Positions 48,101 through 60,358 of a DNA stretch of 64,000 nucleotides are shown here, piece after piece. Origin of the DNA: Hofstenia miamia (Eukaryota > Xenacoelomorpha > Acoela); NCBI GenBank assembly GCA_004352715.1, contig SCFE01000053.1:1171400-1235399 (forward strand), given 5' to 3'. The notes under the pieces were generated by a model that ran no database searches, was not told where the DNA came from, and was given only the letters and a program-made list of their open reading frames with translations. Each line of letters starts with the position of its first letter. Within the stretch, counting starts at the first letter, position 1. Position numbers and translations under genes: made by a program.

Positions 48101-49230
48101 AACTTTCCTAAAGTACATAATATTCCGAATACAATCTTTTCTAGTATTTTATTTTAATATACGACATTCCACATCACGGCATTCCTAAGTTACTTAAACA
48201 TTAGCATGTAGGAAAAGTGGATGTCGTTGTCTTGGTTGATGTTGCAATTTTATGTATTAAACAACAAATGATCAAAAATATTAAGTGCTCTTATGTTCCA
48301 ATTAAATGCATAAAATGACGATTATATTTAAATTACATTACAGTCCCCGCATTAGAATTTGTAGTGCGGTTCACTTGCAGAACAAATTTTTTATATTCAT
48401 ACATTTTTAAATTTATAGTAGTATGTGTATAAATAGAGAACACTTGGAAAATCACAAAAATAGATAGTGCCTTGCTGTAATTTTTGTTGGAGACCATTTT
48501 ATATCAGATGTGTAAAGCCTAAGATGATGCTTTTAATGCATTCAGACCATCGATTTCTGTCAATTGATTATCAGTTAAAAGTTAATGGTGTGAACAATCA
48601 GATTTTTTTCAAGATGATCGATTACTGTTGTTTGTTTGGAAAATGCCAAAGTACGAGTTGTCTAACAAAAAGCAAATAGTTTCAACAAAATGGAATCTCA
48701 ATATATTTTTAGGACGTTATTAAGTATAAATTTAGAACATTTCAGCTATTAATGAACCAAGGTAAATTGCGCAAACTCTATTTCAGATGATTTTTTATAC
48801 TGAATAATACCGAGTTAGACAATGACATATAACATTCTAAATTTGATATATTTTCCTGTTTCAATCAAGATGCATATTTGAAATTTACAAACAAGAAAAA
48901 AGTTTTTCATATTCTATTGAAAAATAGATCACCAAATAACATTTTGAACTAATACCGAAATTGTCAGACGTCATATTTGCCTCTTTTTTAAATCTAATTG
49001 GTAATAGGGGTCCTGAATTCAAATTTAGTCTAAAGAAATATATCTATCTCTGTATAACAAAATTTTTAATGTGTTGGTTTGAGACATGGTCGGGGTGATA
49101 AATGTTATATATTGTTTGTGTTGAACATCGGTATAAACCCTTTATTTTTTAGTAGTGTAGGTCTATCATCTATTTGTTTTTAATCAATCTTATGTCTTTC
49201 TTTTCTAACGTGTTTATGTTTATATATATG
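45161..49230. other. Intergenic; CpG-free up to about 48050
   Basis: No gene recognised. From about 44962 to 48055 I see no CpG dinucleotide at all; they reappear at once from 48056. A (GATA)n microsatellite lies at 46131-46157. Short frames on both strands have no family resemblance. Confidence 0.5.
46131..46157. repeat. (GATA)n microsatellite
   Basis: About six consecutive GATA units. Confidence 0.95.
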
Positions 49231-49404
49231 TTATTCGATGTTATTATTAAGGGGAGAAATAGGGAAAAACAGAAAAAACGAATTCGTTCGAAAAATTTTT
49301 TTCTGAGACCAGTGCTTTTGAGCAGTTTCGGATAGACAATAATTAATACAGTGATTCACTCTAAATACTCGTTCCCGCTCAGAATTCCCATTTTCAGAAT
49401 TCGA

Positions 49405-49890
49405 AGATAGGCACAACTTTTGTGGGGTAAGTAAGATTTTTGGTATATACTGCTTAGTTTGGCTCATGAGTCAAGTGAGTCACTCAAAATCCCCGAAAAC
49501 TAGAAAGTACTGGTTCCTGAAGTAAATTTTATAATTTTTTTACGGTTTTTGTTGGATGGGTATTGTGTTGAGTACTCAGAAGACGTTCATTTCTCTGGCA
49601 AGTCTGATCATTTGCCTGGCTGTCTCTAAGTAGGATANNNNNNNNNNNNNNNNNNNNAGATAGGCACAACTTTTGTGGGGTAAGTAAGATTTTTGGTATA
49701 TACTGCTTAGTTTGGCTCATGAGTCAAGTGAGTCACTCAAAATCCCCGAAAACTAGAAAGTACTGGTTCCTGAAGTAAATTTTATAATTTTTTTACGGTT
49801 TTTGTTGGATGGGTATTGTGTTGAGTACTCAGAAGACGTTCATTTCTCTGGCAAGTCTGATCATTTGCCTGGCTGTCTCTAAGTAGGATA
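49405..49890. repeat. Exact 233-bp duplication around a 20-N gap (assembly artefact)
   Basis: 49405-49637 and 49658-49890 are identical and flank the N run 49638-49657. As at 32.7 kb, this looks like the same genomic stretch present at both contig ends. Confidence 0.85.
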
Positions 49891-50780
49891 CAATTCTTCT
49901 TCAATTGAATGAATCTTTATTCTAAAACAAAGCATTCTAACATAAGTGTAATTAAATCATTTGTCTTTTTGCTATATTTCACGCAAAATTGTGCTCATTC
50001 GTAGAATTACTGTAAGATGGCTTTTTGGATTTAACAATATTTATTTATTATTATGCATTTACAATATTTTTTGTATTGTACGAAGACATGGCGATCAAAA
50101 TCAGAATTTTATTGTCCTTTATTTTATGCATTGGAGCATAGTCAAATGAGGAAACTCTCACTTTACAAATTAACAAAATAATGTTTATATAGCACGTTTT
50201 CTATCTTTAAATTCGAATTATTGGTACGTCACTACAGGATTTCAATTAAGAACCACTCCACGGCTCACTAAGCAAATGAGCTTAGAATTGAGCTTGTAGG
50301 ATATGCATTAACGAAAAGCAGGCCGAGAACTAAATAAAATTACTTATAAGTAAATATAGCAAATATAATAAAGATTGCAAGAAATCAGAATTTGTAAAAA
50401 TATTAGATAAAATCATGTTAAATGATTCTATCAATTCTCAATTCATTTCAAAAATTTGAAAAACAAATTTATATTTATAATGACTTAATTTTTGCACACG
50501 TTTCATCATATAAAAAATTAAGGTTATCCACTAGCCATGTATTTTGCTGCAGTACAGGATGTATAAAATATTTGCAACATTTGCTACTATTATTACAGTA
50601 AATCCAGGCAGCATTTTCTTTCCGCTAATAGTAAAAAATGGAATGAACAATTGCACTAATGCATAATCTTATTATCGTTAAAAATTTCTACATATAGAGA
50701 ACAATTTCGATGTGAGCACTACCCGCAGGCTACGCTGCTCTGTCTTCTAAATGCTAATGTTTAGTTTACAGTTAAGCAAT
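49891..50780. other. eif3g: Intergenic and 5' region of eIF3g
   Basis: AT-rich sequence up to the eIF3g start. Just before the ATG lies a branch-point-like TGCTAAT and the acceptor TTTACAG (ending 50771). A 5' UTR intron or a trans-spliced leader is therefore possible. Confidence 0.4.
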
Positions 50781-53700
50781 ATGACTGTTGAAATTCAGAA
50801 TGGCGTTCCTTCGGAAAGCTGGGCGGATCAAGTGGAAGAAAGTACTACTGATAGTACGCCTGTTGAACCAGCAGGTGACATTCAGTATAAAGACAATATG
50901 AAGATTGTAACCACATATCGAATTAATGAGGATACTGGAAAGCGCGAAAAGGTTTATTGTAATTATTTAATGTATTAAAATACACGTTTTTGCTTCAAAC
51001 ATTAGTAATTTTAGGTTATAAGAACATTTATGGTTGAGAAAAAACGAGTACCAATTGCTGTTGTAGAACGTAAAAAATTACTTAAGTTCGGAAAATCTTC
51101 AATGGATGGTCCTGGTCCACATGTTTCTACAACACAAATTGCTGAAAATGTTAGAATGCAATTCTTATCTACACGTGATTCAAGCTATATGCAAGGTCAG
51201 AGAAGTTTTTATTTTTTGTTTGTTTACCAATTTCAATCATGATGCTATAGTTTTTAATTCATTTAATGATTGATTTGATTACTTCAAATATAGTTTAATT
51301 TATCTATTAAGTGGTTCCCTCAAATCGATTTCTCATTTCGGAGTATTTTTTATTTTTACAACCGAAGAAATCTAAATATATCTCCGATAGAAAAAATTTA
51401 GGATGACCTTTATTCATCAAAAATTGTATTTGATGTAATATTTGATTTATATGTTTTTCAGGCGAAAATGAAGATGAAATGCGACGCAATTTACAGATAG
51501 GAGCTCGTATGATGCAGTGTCGTTACTGCTCCTCAACAGCGCATTTATCAGCGAAGTGTCCCTTGAAGAGCCAAATGGAAGAATTTCAAAACCTCTCACA
51601 ATCTACTAAAGAACCTCAACCAGCTCCCCCTGCAACTCAAAATGGCGCATATGTTCCACCAAGTCTTCGAGCAGGCATGGGATCATCTGGATATAAGGTA
51701 TAAATGGTTTTTTTGCTATTTATGATAGCAATTGCAACTGATTAATGCACCTCTTCTTTACCTGTAGTTCATGAACTCAAATTAGGTCGAGGTGCCAGGG
51801 TCATGATTTTGTTAAGTGAATTTCATATAAAGCATTATGAAAAACTTATTAGCACAACTATTTAAATTCATGTTACTCCTTATATGGAGTGTTATTTATG
51901 ATGCTATTAACATCATAACTATAAAACGTACAAATCCCCATTCTCAAATTTTTGGCGTAAACTGTTTATGTTGTACTAGCATTTTCAATGATACATTTTT
52001 ATTTTGTGCGTACCTCTGAATACTTTAAAATGGGTGTAAGAATGTGAAATTCCAGCCAAGTGGGTTTCTCTGAGAGCTATTGTTCAAGTATCTATGAAAC
52101 CAGCTAAATTTCAAAGATAGCTCCAAAACATTCTGATTGAAAGATCAAAGTATTGACGTGTTATATAAAATTTGTTTATTTCAAACCAAAATTTTGTCGC
52201 TGTTGCATTTCGAATGGTGCACGCTAAAAATCATAAATTATAGCTGTGAATCATTTTTCTTAAAAGCCCAAACACTTCCCGAAATTATGTGAAGCAACTC
52301 TCTCTAAATGCAGGCACCGACATGTGTGTGACATACTGACAAGTAGCTTATTACATAGTAACTTTAAAATTGAAAATAAACTTACGAATAAATTGTTTAA
52401 TGGATGACATTGCCTGATTTGGTATTTATGAAGCTTATATATTTATATTTTGCATTAAAATTGCATTTTATGTTTGAGTTTGGTGTCTGGTGGCATAATT
52501 TAGATTGATTTGTTAAAAAGGTAATTTATTGTTATCCAATCATTGATATTCGACAGTTTAGTGAGGGTAGCTTATTAATAATTAGAGATAGTTAAAATTA
52601 CTTTAAAGATACATCGCAAGCCGTTACTCGTTGAAATTTGTAATAATATTCTGAAACTTTTTTGTCCTACTTGCTAATTTAGAAATTCATCAAATGTATA
52701 AATGAATAATTTTTTAATTATTGACCAATTTCATGTTTTCCTATTTATTCTGGGGGTAATCACATTATAATTTTATTCCAAGGTCCTGAATTTCATAGTA
52801 CTTTATATAATTATATTCAATTTGTTAAAAGAAATTCCGTTTTTTGAAAGGATGTTAATTTGCAATGATTTGAAAAAATTTATTTGTAACGGCAATCCTT
52901 TGGAACAACATGCTAAGATACCTTTTTTATATGAAAGGTTAAATACGCTGCAAAATTTATGTGAATTTTAAATGCTATATTTTTCAAGATCAGTACATAT
53001 TAGGGCCAATGCTTTCTCCTACCATCTACCATTTGCCTTCCAATAGAATGTTGAATTAAAGAATACAATTTAATTTGATACAAGAAATCTTGAAATCATG
53101 TGTATTTTTGATAAATCTAGCCTATTAGTTGTTCCTTTTTTCAATGTCCTCATAGTTTGACGTTCAGCAGTTGAAATTGCTGTGAAATGTTTTTTCAAGT
53201 TTTTGCTTTTTCAATGACTTTTATGTCTAATATTGCCAAATGTTTGATAAATATTTATCAACATCACCAAAAAATGTTTTCAGTTATTCATGGTCACATC
53301 TGTTGAAAAACGAATAAGAATGTTAGCAAGATGTTAATTTTTACAAAACTATACTTCCCTGCTAAATGGAATTTATCTTTATTTACCGCATGGGAGAGAT
53401 GGAACTTCTTCCATTTATGCACTGTTTGTAAATTTGAAATGAGGGAAAGGAAATGTCTAAATTTATTTAATTTTTACTTCATAAATTTTTGTTTATTTCG
53501 TAATATATCCCTTGTTTTCTACCTTTTTAATATCAATATTTGTATTTTTGTATAACTTATTTCAATTAGGATGGCAGTCGCTTCTCTGATCAAACTGCTT
53601 GTATTCGTGTTTCAAATTTGAGTGAAAGCTGTAATGACGACGATCTTCGTGAGCTTTTCAAACCTTTTGGCAAAATCGACCGAATCTTCCTCGCTCGCGA

Positions 53701-53848
53701 TCGCCGTACAAAACAATCAAAAGGCTATGCTTTTATCACTTATAGTGAACGAGCTGCAGCTGAGTTTGCCATCAGAGCAGTGCATGGCTACGGTTACGAC
53801 CATCTCATCCTCAACGTCGAATGGGCACAACCAGCACGCACCAATTAA
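50781..53848 (+). CDS. eif3g: Eukaryotic translation initiation factor 3 subunit G, 288 aa, four coding exons
   Basis: Exons 50781-50951, 51015-51195, 51462-51697 and 53570-53848 join in frame (phases 0, 1, 0) to encode 288 residues; the human protein is 320. The N-terminal eIF3g domain shows the conserved SWADQVEE near residue 13 and GPGPHVSTT. A CCHC zinc knuckle spans C137, C140, H145 and C150. The YVPPSLR signature lies just before the RRM. The RRM has RNP2 IRVSNL (208-213) and RNP1 KGYAFITY (247-254), and the family ending NVEWAQP is present. eIF3g is a cytoplasmic eIF3 subunit that binds eIF4B and mRNA or rRNA and helps 40S scanning. The third intron is 1.9 kb; the others are 63 and 266 bp. 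I chose the ATG at 50781 because the in-frame ATG at 50751 lies upstream of a good acceptor. Codons look intact, with no frameshift. Confidence 0.95.
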
Positions 53849-53995
53849 ATTTTTAATTTATTGTTGGATCAAATTTAGATCTGCTAGTAAAATCAATCAT
53901 TTCACTTAGTGTATTTTCAGTTGAGAACAAATCTGATAGTGAAATCTACTTTTCATTTACTATAATCTACATGAAATTACTTTCTTAATCACTAA
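53849..53995. other. eIF3g 3' flank
   Basis: Short AT-rich stretch after the stop codon that should hold the start of the 3' UTR. The transposon cluster begins only about 150 bp after the stop. Confidence 0.5.
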
Positions 53996-54085
53996 GGTGG
54001 AGTGACAAAAGTTTTTTTGATTTTTGAAAAAAGGTTCTAAAAAGCTGATTCCACCTCTAAACCAAACTTCTTCATTTTTTATAAA

Positions 54086-55375
54086 TTGGATTGTAACATA
54101 AGTTCATAGCGATTTTATAAGAAAGATTTATTTGAAAAAAGTATCTACAATATAACGAAAATTTATCAACAATATATTCTCCATTACTGTTTATAACCTC
54201 CTCCCATCTCTCGACCAATTTGTTGATGCCGTTTTGCCAAAACATGTCAGGTCTGGTTTCAAAGTAATTGTTGCGCCAGTTTTTGAGGTCCTCTTCGGTG
54301 TCAAATGTAACGCCCCTCATTTAGTTTGACATGGAGCAGAATAGGTGAAAATCCGTTGGCGCAAGGTCTGGAGAGTACCGTGGCTGATGAAGAACCTCCT
54401 ATTCAAGCTCTTGGATGGCGGTTTTAACAACTTGTGCAACATGCAGCCTGGCATTGTCATGAATTGTTAGGCCTTGTCAATCGGGTCTCTTCAGTCTAAT
54501 AGATTCATTTATACGATGCAGCTGGGAAATCTAGGGGTCCTTGTTCACCATGGTGTTCCTTTCGAGCATTTCCTAATGCACCATGCCCAGCTAGTCCCAC
54601 CAAAAACAGATCATAGCATTCTTAGGGTGGTGATCTTGCTTTACTCTCGGCTTCAGTGTATCTCCCTGAGCTACCCACTCCTTTCTTTTTTTCATATTGA
54701 CGTACAGGCACCATTTTTCGTCTCCGGTGATTATTCTATAGAGAAAACGATGTTTGTGTGCACGTGTTGCTTGGTGGTGGGCCAAATATTGAGACGCGAT
54801 TTGAAAGCGATTTCCATTGTTCTTTCCCGTAAGTTCGTGAGGCACCCAAGCTCCAAGTTTTTAGGTAAGACCAATTGAGAGAAGGTGAGGGGAAATTGTC
54901 ATAGCACTTGTCTTCATTTTTTCGGCCAATTCCCGAGTTGTTTGACGACTATCTTCCTTCAAAAGAGCCGTGAGATGTTCCTTATCAAATTCTGTATGTC
55001 GTCCGCTATGAGGGGTGTCTTCGAGGTCGAATTTGCCGTTTTTGATTTTTGCAAACCATTTCCGTGCTGTAGACTCGCCTAAGACACCTTTCCCATAAAC
55101 GTTGCAAACGCCCTGAGCGGCTTCGGCAGCTTTTTGTCCTCGATGAAAAGCGAAGAAGAGCAGGTGTCGAAAATGCTGATTTTTGCCTTCCAGATGCTCC
55201 ATTTCAAAGTCTGAAAAATGAAGAAAAATGTAGCTGTGAAAAGGCGTAATACAAAGAGTAAATGAATATATCAAGCATACAACCGTTATTCACTGTGTAC
55301 ACAAAAACAATGAGTGATGTTAATTAAACAACCTGCCAACATTAAAAACGCTATGAACTTATGTTACAACCCAAT
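54086..55375 (-). mobile_element. Mariner element, full length, 1290 bp
   Basis: Terminal inverted repeats of about 30 bp share the core TTGTAACATAAGTTCATAG (left from 54086; right, inverse, 55346-55375) and begin TTGG. The right end is followed by the TA target duplication (55376-55377). The left one reads AA, probably a mutated TA. Size and TIR length are standard for mariner. The transposase gene occupies most of the element on the minus strand. Confidence 0.9.
54120..55202 (-). pseudogene. Mariner transposase, D34D type, inactivated by stops
   Basis: One continuous minus-strand frame runs from an ATG at 55202. It includes an N-terminal helix-turn-helix region ('HFRHLLFFAFHRGQKAAEA', 'ESTARKWFAKIKNGKFDLED'). 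The catalytic blocks are 'TGDEKW' (first Asp), 'HDNARLH' (second) and 'SPDLAPTDFHLF' (third), the last two separated by exactly 34 residues: the D34D signature of mariner. The frame is kept throughout but is broken by about eight stop codons, beginning near 54860 and with most between 54300 and 54600. The copy is therefore dead by point mutation, not by frameshift. In life the product would have cut and pasted the element at TA sites. Usual length is about 345 aa, which fits. Confidence 0.88.
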
Positions 55376-55787
55376 ATTTGCAATCTCAACTGCTGGTTAC
55401 CCCCATCTATTTACTTGCAAAGGGGCAAAATTATAAGATCCTCCAATATAGATATTTCCTCATGCTGTACATCATTTTGTAGTTTCAAAAAACTAAGAAA
55501 AGCAATACAAACTTTATCAGGTTTTCCTTATTCCTTGCCATGATTTCCATTAAATTTCACTGTTATGTCATTGAACTATTTACTTGTAATGCAATTTTAA
55601 TACTGGGAAACTAAGCACTTCTCTTGAAAAGGGAAATATGAAAAACATTGGAAAGTTAATATGGATTTTCTTAGGTTTTGAAGTTCAATGAAATGAATAC
55701 AGCATGAAGCCATTGCTATAAAATTTGAGGGTTTTGCCTCTTTGCAAGTTGAAATATGGTAGCCAACAAAACTTTTTTCACTCCACC

Positions 55788-57380
55788 AATCATATTTCAA
55801 TTTTGACAAGTTTTTATCGACACTAAATTTCAAAGGAAGTGTTTCATGTCCTCAAATTTCTCTCACCAATGCGTGAATACGTAAAAATATCAAGATAATA
55901 ATGCATATTACAGGTACATTACATTTTAAGCTGCTGTAATCGATCGAAATTTGAATCGATTCAGAACTAAAAGTTGAAAATCATCAAAATAGGTGAAAAG
56001 TTCGAAATAATTTCGATCAATTTTTTAGTCACTCCATGACAAGGTGACATAGCATTAGGAGGATAGTATACAGTATACAGTATCGGATACTTAACATTAA
56101 AGATATGCGGTGACTGTGTTAGGTTTAATATACATGTTTATATCTTCTTTAATTAGTTTCTTGATACATGCTGCTAAAATACGGTTGGCAAAAAAGTATT
56201 TAAAGAACGTTTAAAACAATGTTTTAGCTCTTACATCAAATCCCATCAAGATACTAAAATTTTGCTGAAAGCAGTTATAATGGTAAACATTTAATTGCTA
56301 AACTTAGACATTCATTTTTCGTTTTATCCAGAAAACTAAGAGGCAAATTTTGATTTTTTGCGGTAGAAAGTTAATTATGATAGTTCGATTGGACAAATCC
56401 TAAAATGATTTTCCAAACGTCATGAAAATATTTTATGGATTTGTATCAAAACATTAAAAAACATGTTTAAAATTGAATCACTGTTTTTAAAGCACCTGTA
56501 CAAAGAATTGTAAAAAAATCAAAATCTTTTTATCCTTTTAAAGGTATTATTCGTAATCATATTTTATTTGGAGGAACGTTCAAACCATGCGTTTCTATGT
56601 AAACAGTGTCCATCTGCTTTATATTTGTAAATAACATTAAATGAGTGAAACAAATGAATTCAATGTAGTGAAGAAAACTTAATTTGTTGTGTTGTGGGAC
56701 TGAAAATTTTCATAAGGCTAACAGCAATAAAAATTTGGTTCTGCAGACCTAGGTTGCTGAACTCAGTCGTCTATTTTCCCCACAATGCGCATGCTTTCAT
56801 ATTTCGTGTATGTGACAAATAGTGAGAATAATGAAGGTAACGGTTATGCTTTCAGTTTGTGTATAAATGTAAAAACCTACGCATCATTGCAAGTATATAA
56901 ATGATCATATCAATGTGTTTATATTTGTACAATTCTTCAGTGCTAGGTAAAATCACTTTTAGATATTCCATTTGCAGAGAGATTGCTAAATACAATGAGA
57001 ACACAATCGATAACCTGTAGAGAAGGGCCTTAAAATGTGAGTTCATAAATATAGTAATATTTGAGAACATATAAAGATGACAGATGAGGCTCTCCAAGAA
57101 AGTGAATAATTTAAAAACGAAACGGATCATTTAACTAACATGTTTTGTCATGCCGCTGCCATTTTCAAAGTTTCCCACTATAAAATTTACAAAATATTCA
57201 TCAAATTACATTTTTTATATTATTTTCTGTAAATTTATTTTGTATTTATATTCATCTTTTTTGTTTAAGCATGATTGCTTTAATTCTATATAAATTGATT
57301 CAATGATACTTAGTTGAAAATTATCAATTGCCTTGGATAAAATTTTTTATGTAAATTTCATATCACAGTTCTTTAATTGA
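55788..57380. other. Intergenic, no gene seen
   Basis: AT-rich with short frames. The only structure seen is the TCACTCC phrase at 56029 that echoes the foldback ends. Confidence 0.5.
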
Positions 57381-57389
57381 TCAGAGATG

Positions 57390-58300
57390 GTCGATGGAAT
57401 TTTTAAGACAAATTGCATCAAATAATGGATTGATATATGAAAAATTATCAAAACTTCTCAATACAGTACTGTCTAGTTTGCCAGAAAGCCGAATAAATTG
57501 CAGTTTAGAATCAGTTTTAAAAGAATTAAAAATGAAAACAGCCGATCAATATCGATTATATTCACTTGATGTTAAAAACTTATATACCAAAGTTTCTTTA
57601 GTTGATGCTATTGAATATGCAATATGATTATTCAAAGAATATAACATCAAACTTTTTAGCTTAGAATATGAAACCTTGAAAATTTTGATATTACTGTGCA
57701 CAAAAAACACCCTTTGTGAATTTCAAGGAAAGTTTTATCTACAAGTAAATTGTGTTGCCTTGGACCAACACTAGCAAATATTTGTCAAAATTTGAACAAA
57801 AAATGACTTGCCAAAATAATGAATCTATTTCATTACTATGCTTGATATGTTGATGATATACTGGTTATATCAGGATATAATGTTAAAGACATACTTCCTT
57901 CCTTGAATTCTTTAGATTCTCCAATTCAATTTACCATCGAAGAAGAAAACAACAAAAGACTACCATTTCTGAATATTAACATTGAAAGAATAAAGAACAA
58001 ATTTGCCATCATACTATAGCAAACCAACGGATACAAATTTAGTAATTAACTACCATTCAAACAAACTTTTTGCATACAAGATCCATGATCAAAGGTATGA
58101 TACATCGACATTTCATGATTGATCAGAATTATGAAGAAATTCATAAATCAGTTATATAGATCAAAGATATATTAAAGCACAATGAATATCCAATATATAT
58201 AGTTGATAGAATTATAAAAGAAAAACTAGACTTACTACAAAGTCAAGAAACTAAAAACAAAGTGATTATTTATACAATTACATCTTTAATATTGAATATC
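57390..58300 (+). pseudogene. Penelope-like element reverse transcriptase fragment
   Basis: The frame 57394-57627 ends with 'LYSLDVKNLYTKVSLVDAI', the motif A region typical of Penelope-like RTs (SfDVvsLYTniPldeaI). After frame changes come 'YVDDILVISG' (the catalytic YVDD box, near 57850), 'IQFTIEEENNKRLPFLNINI' (near 57930-57980), a KPTDTN block (near 58030) and 'LKHNEYPIYIVDRIIKEKL' (near 58180-58230). All are in the order of the PLE thumb. Stops and frameshifts are frequent. No GIY-YIG endonuclease is visible downstream, so the copy is truncated there. Confidence 0.75.
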
Positions 58301-58463
58301 GAGGCATATAATCAATTAAATTACAGAAATATCTGAAAAGAATCACTGCATCATTTTTAAAAATAGACTTTATACGTAAGACCAATAAACTAAGACATCT
58401 AATATAATAATGGTGGGAGATTGTTAAACGGTAAGATTTATTTTTTGCTTAATTAACAATCAT

Positions 58464-59345
58464 ATGCATTATTCAGAAATTCTAAAAGCTAGTCCTCTTA
58501 TAGAGGATGGACGAATAAACGCGCTATTTAAAGATTTTTCTAATCTTGATGACTTTATAAATGAACTAAAATTATCAGATGCATTAAAACTTGAATATGA
58601 AGATATTGTTTGTGGCATAAAGTCGAAATTCATTAAATGCTTGAAAAATCAATGTGAAAATGTAAAATTGAGTAATACTATTACTCCTACAATCAAAGAA
58701 TTTCAACATTCGAAGATATTTAAGCCAAAATTAGTCATTTCAAGTAATAATTTAAAAAATGATGATGGTAGTTTAAATGAAAAAGAATGCAAAAAAATTG
58801 TTCAAAATGTTGAAAAGTCAATTAAAAATTTGGGAACTAAAGGGCCAAGTGTAGAACAAATAAAATTAAATGAAAAAAATGATATTATCTTACTTTGTAA
58901 ATCTGATGAAGATGCAAATATTTCAGAAAGAGCACTTGGTAAATTGAGGAACATAAACATAAAAAAAATCGATCAAACTTATGCCAAAAATCAAGATTAC
59001 TAATATACCTTTATATGAAGACGTAACTAACTTTAAGGAATTTAAATCTAAACTATTTGCTGATAATGAAAATATTCTCAAGGATTTTGAAATGGAACAT
59101 TGTGAATTAATATACAGTAATGTTAACAATTATAGCAAATGCAAAGAAATAATAATGAAGGTTTCAGCAAAATTGAGACATGTACTGGTTGGAAAAAAAT
59201 TAAAGCTTGGTTTTGGAATTGTTCGTACTTTTGATCATTATTATGTAAGAAAATGTAGTAACTGTGGTGAATTTGGTCATTCTACAAAGGTATGTTCAAT
59301 GAAAACATCTAACTGTATGTACTGCATGGATAATCACAACTATAA
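58464..59345 (+). pseudogene. LINE ORF1 (gag-like) with one frameshift, cut by N gap
   Basis: Two overlapping plus-strand frames (58464-59003 and 58981 to the gap) join if one base is shifted near the A-run at 58960-58968. The first part is Lys/Asp/Asn-rich. The second begins 'PKIKITNIPLYEDV', like the RRM-type domain of LINE ORF1 proteins. It ends with a CCHC knuckle 'CSNCGEFGHSTKVC' and the start of a second ('CMYCMDNH'), the tandem arrangement of Jockey/I-type gag-like ORF1s. The N run at 59346-59494 removes the end. The product would bind the LINE RNA. Confidence 0.7.
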
Positions 59346-59494
59346 NNNNNNNNNNNNNNNNNNNNNNNNNNNNNNNNNNNNNNNNNNNNNNNNNNNNNNN
59401 NNNNNNNNNNNNNNNNNNNNNNNNNNNNNNNNNNNNNNNNNNNNNNNNNNNNNNNNNNNNNNNNNNNNNNNNNNNNNNNNNNNNNNNNNNNNNN
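59346..59494. other. Assembly gap (149 N)
   Basis: N run inside the ORF1 zinc-knuckle region. Confidence 0.98.
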
Positions 59495-60358
59495 TACACG
59501 GTATTAAATGTAAATAATATTTCAATTGATTTTCACCACACCAAAGAAATAATAATTATATTAAATGGTGTATAGATAATCTAGTCATAGGGGCGTTGAT
59601 TATTTGCACAGATTTTATCAAATACAAGATGATTGCAAGAATGCTGTAAGGTGTATTTTTATTATGCAAACCCTAATGCATTTGTTTTCAGCATAAGAAT
59701 ACCCTCCTTTCCGCGGCTAATTAGATTTTACATGTATCATTAAATTGAAGACAAGCAGATGCTTGATTACATAATACTTATATAATAAAATTAATGAATA
59801 AAGTGCACGATGTAAAAAAATGATATTATAATATTGGTTAACTTAGCAATTTATCTATTTATTACTGTTTTTCAAATTGTGCAAACTTAATTTAATCCAA
59901 ATTATTTCGTATATAACAGATGAGATGATATTTGAATAATTATTATAAGTTATGTAATCATGTAAACATTATGTTGTATTTAGTATACAATGTTGAATAT
60001 ATTCAACATTTGTTAAAAATGACTGTCTCATAATGTATACTACAAAAAAACATTTACAGCCAGCTATTTTATCCTAAAAAATTCATGTTTTGAAACAATA
60101 TTTGCACGTGCAGTGTGAATGAACCATCGTTATTTTAACTAATGAAATCACTGGTTGCTCTAAACGCATTGTTTTTATTAAATGCGGGCATATATGTTAT
60201 TGACCCTACTCAATTACAATACAATCGTCACCTGATTGGAATGTTAATTTTCACTGTTTGCTTATACCAATTTATTAATGCATATACAAATTCTATCTAA
60301 ATATTGTCAAAATCAGTCAACAAAAAACTAACTTAGCAATTAACTTAACTTAACGGCA
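59495..60358. other. Non-coding stretch between LINE parts
   Basis: No endonuclease domain or other coding block is found, although an intact LINE would have one here. This argues for two separate insertions or an internal replacement. Confidence 0.55.

Larger units (their letters stand above)
53996..55787. mobile_element. Inverted-repeat (foldback/MITE-like) element interrupted by a mariner
   Basis: The left end GGTGGAGTGACAAAAGTTTT (53996) matches in inverse the right end at 55768-55787 (19 of 20). Inner arms also pair. The stretch around 55390-55535 (ACTTGCAAAGGGGC ... CTCATGCTGTA ... CTAAGAAAA) is the approximate inverse of 55630-55755. That leaves a loop near 55535-55630. A complete mariner sits in the left arm at 54086-55375. 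Without it the element would be about 500 bp. A further TCACTCC phrase at about 56029 may be a second or outer end. Superfamily not assigned. Confidence 0.6.

Noticed and set aside
53622-53909. Second plus-strand frame over the eIF3g RRM exon
   Set aside because: It is a frame shadow. The overlapping frame encodes the complete RRM with RNP1 and RNP2.
55374-55787. Small ORFs within the foldback arms (55361-55543 plus, 55597-55833 minus)
   Set aside because: The two peptides resemble each other only because the arms are inverted copies. There is no independent coding evidence.
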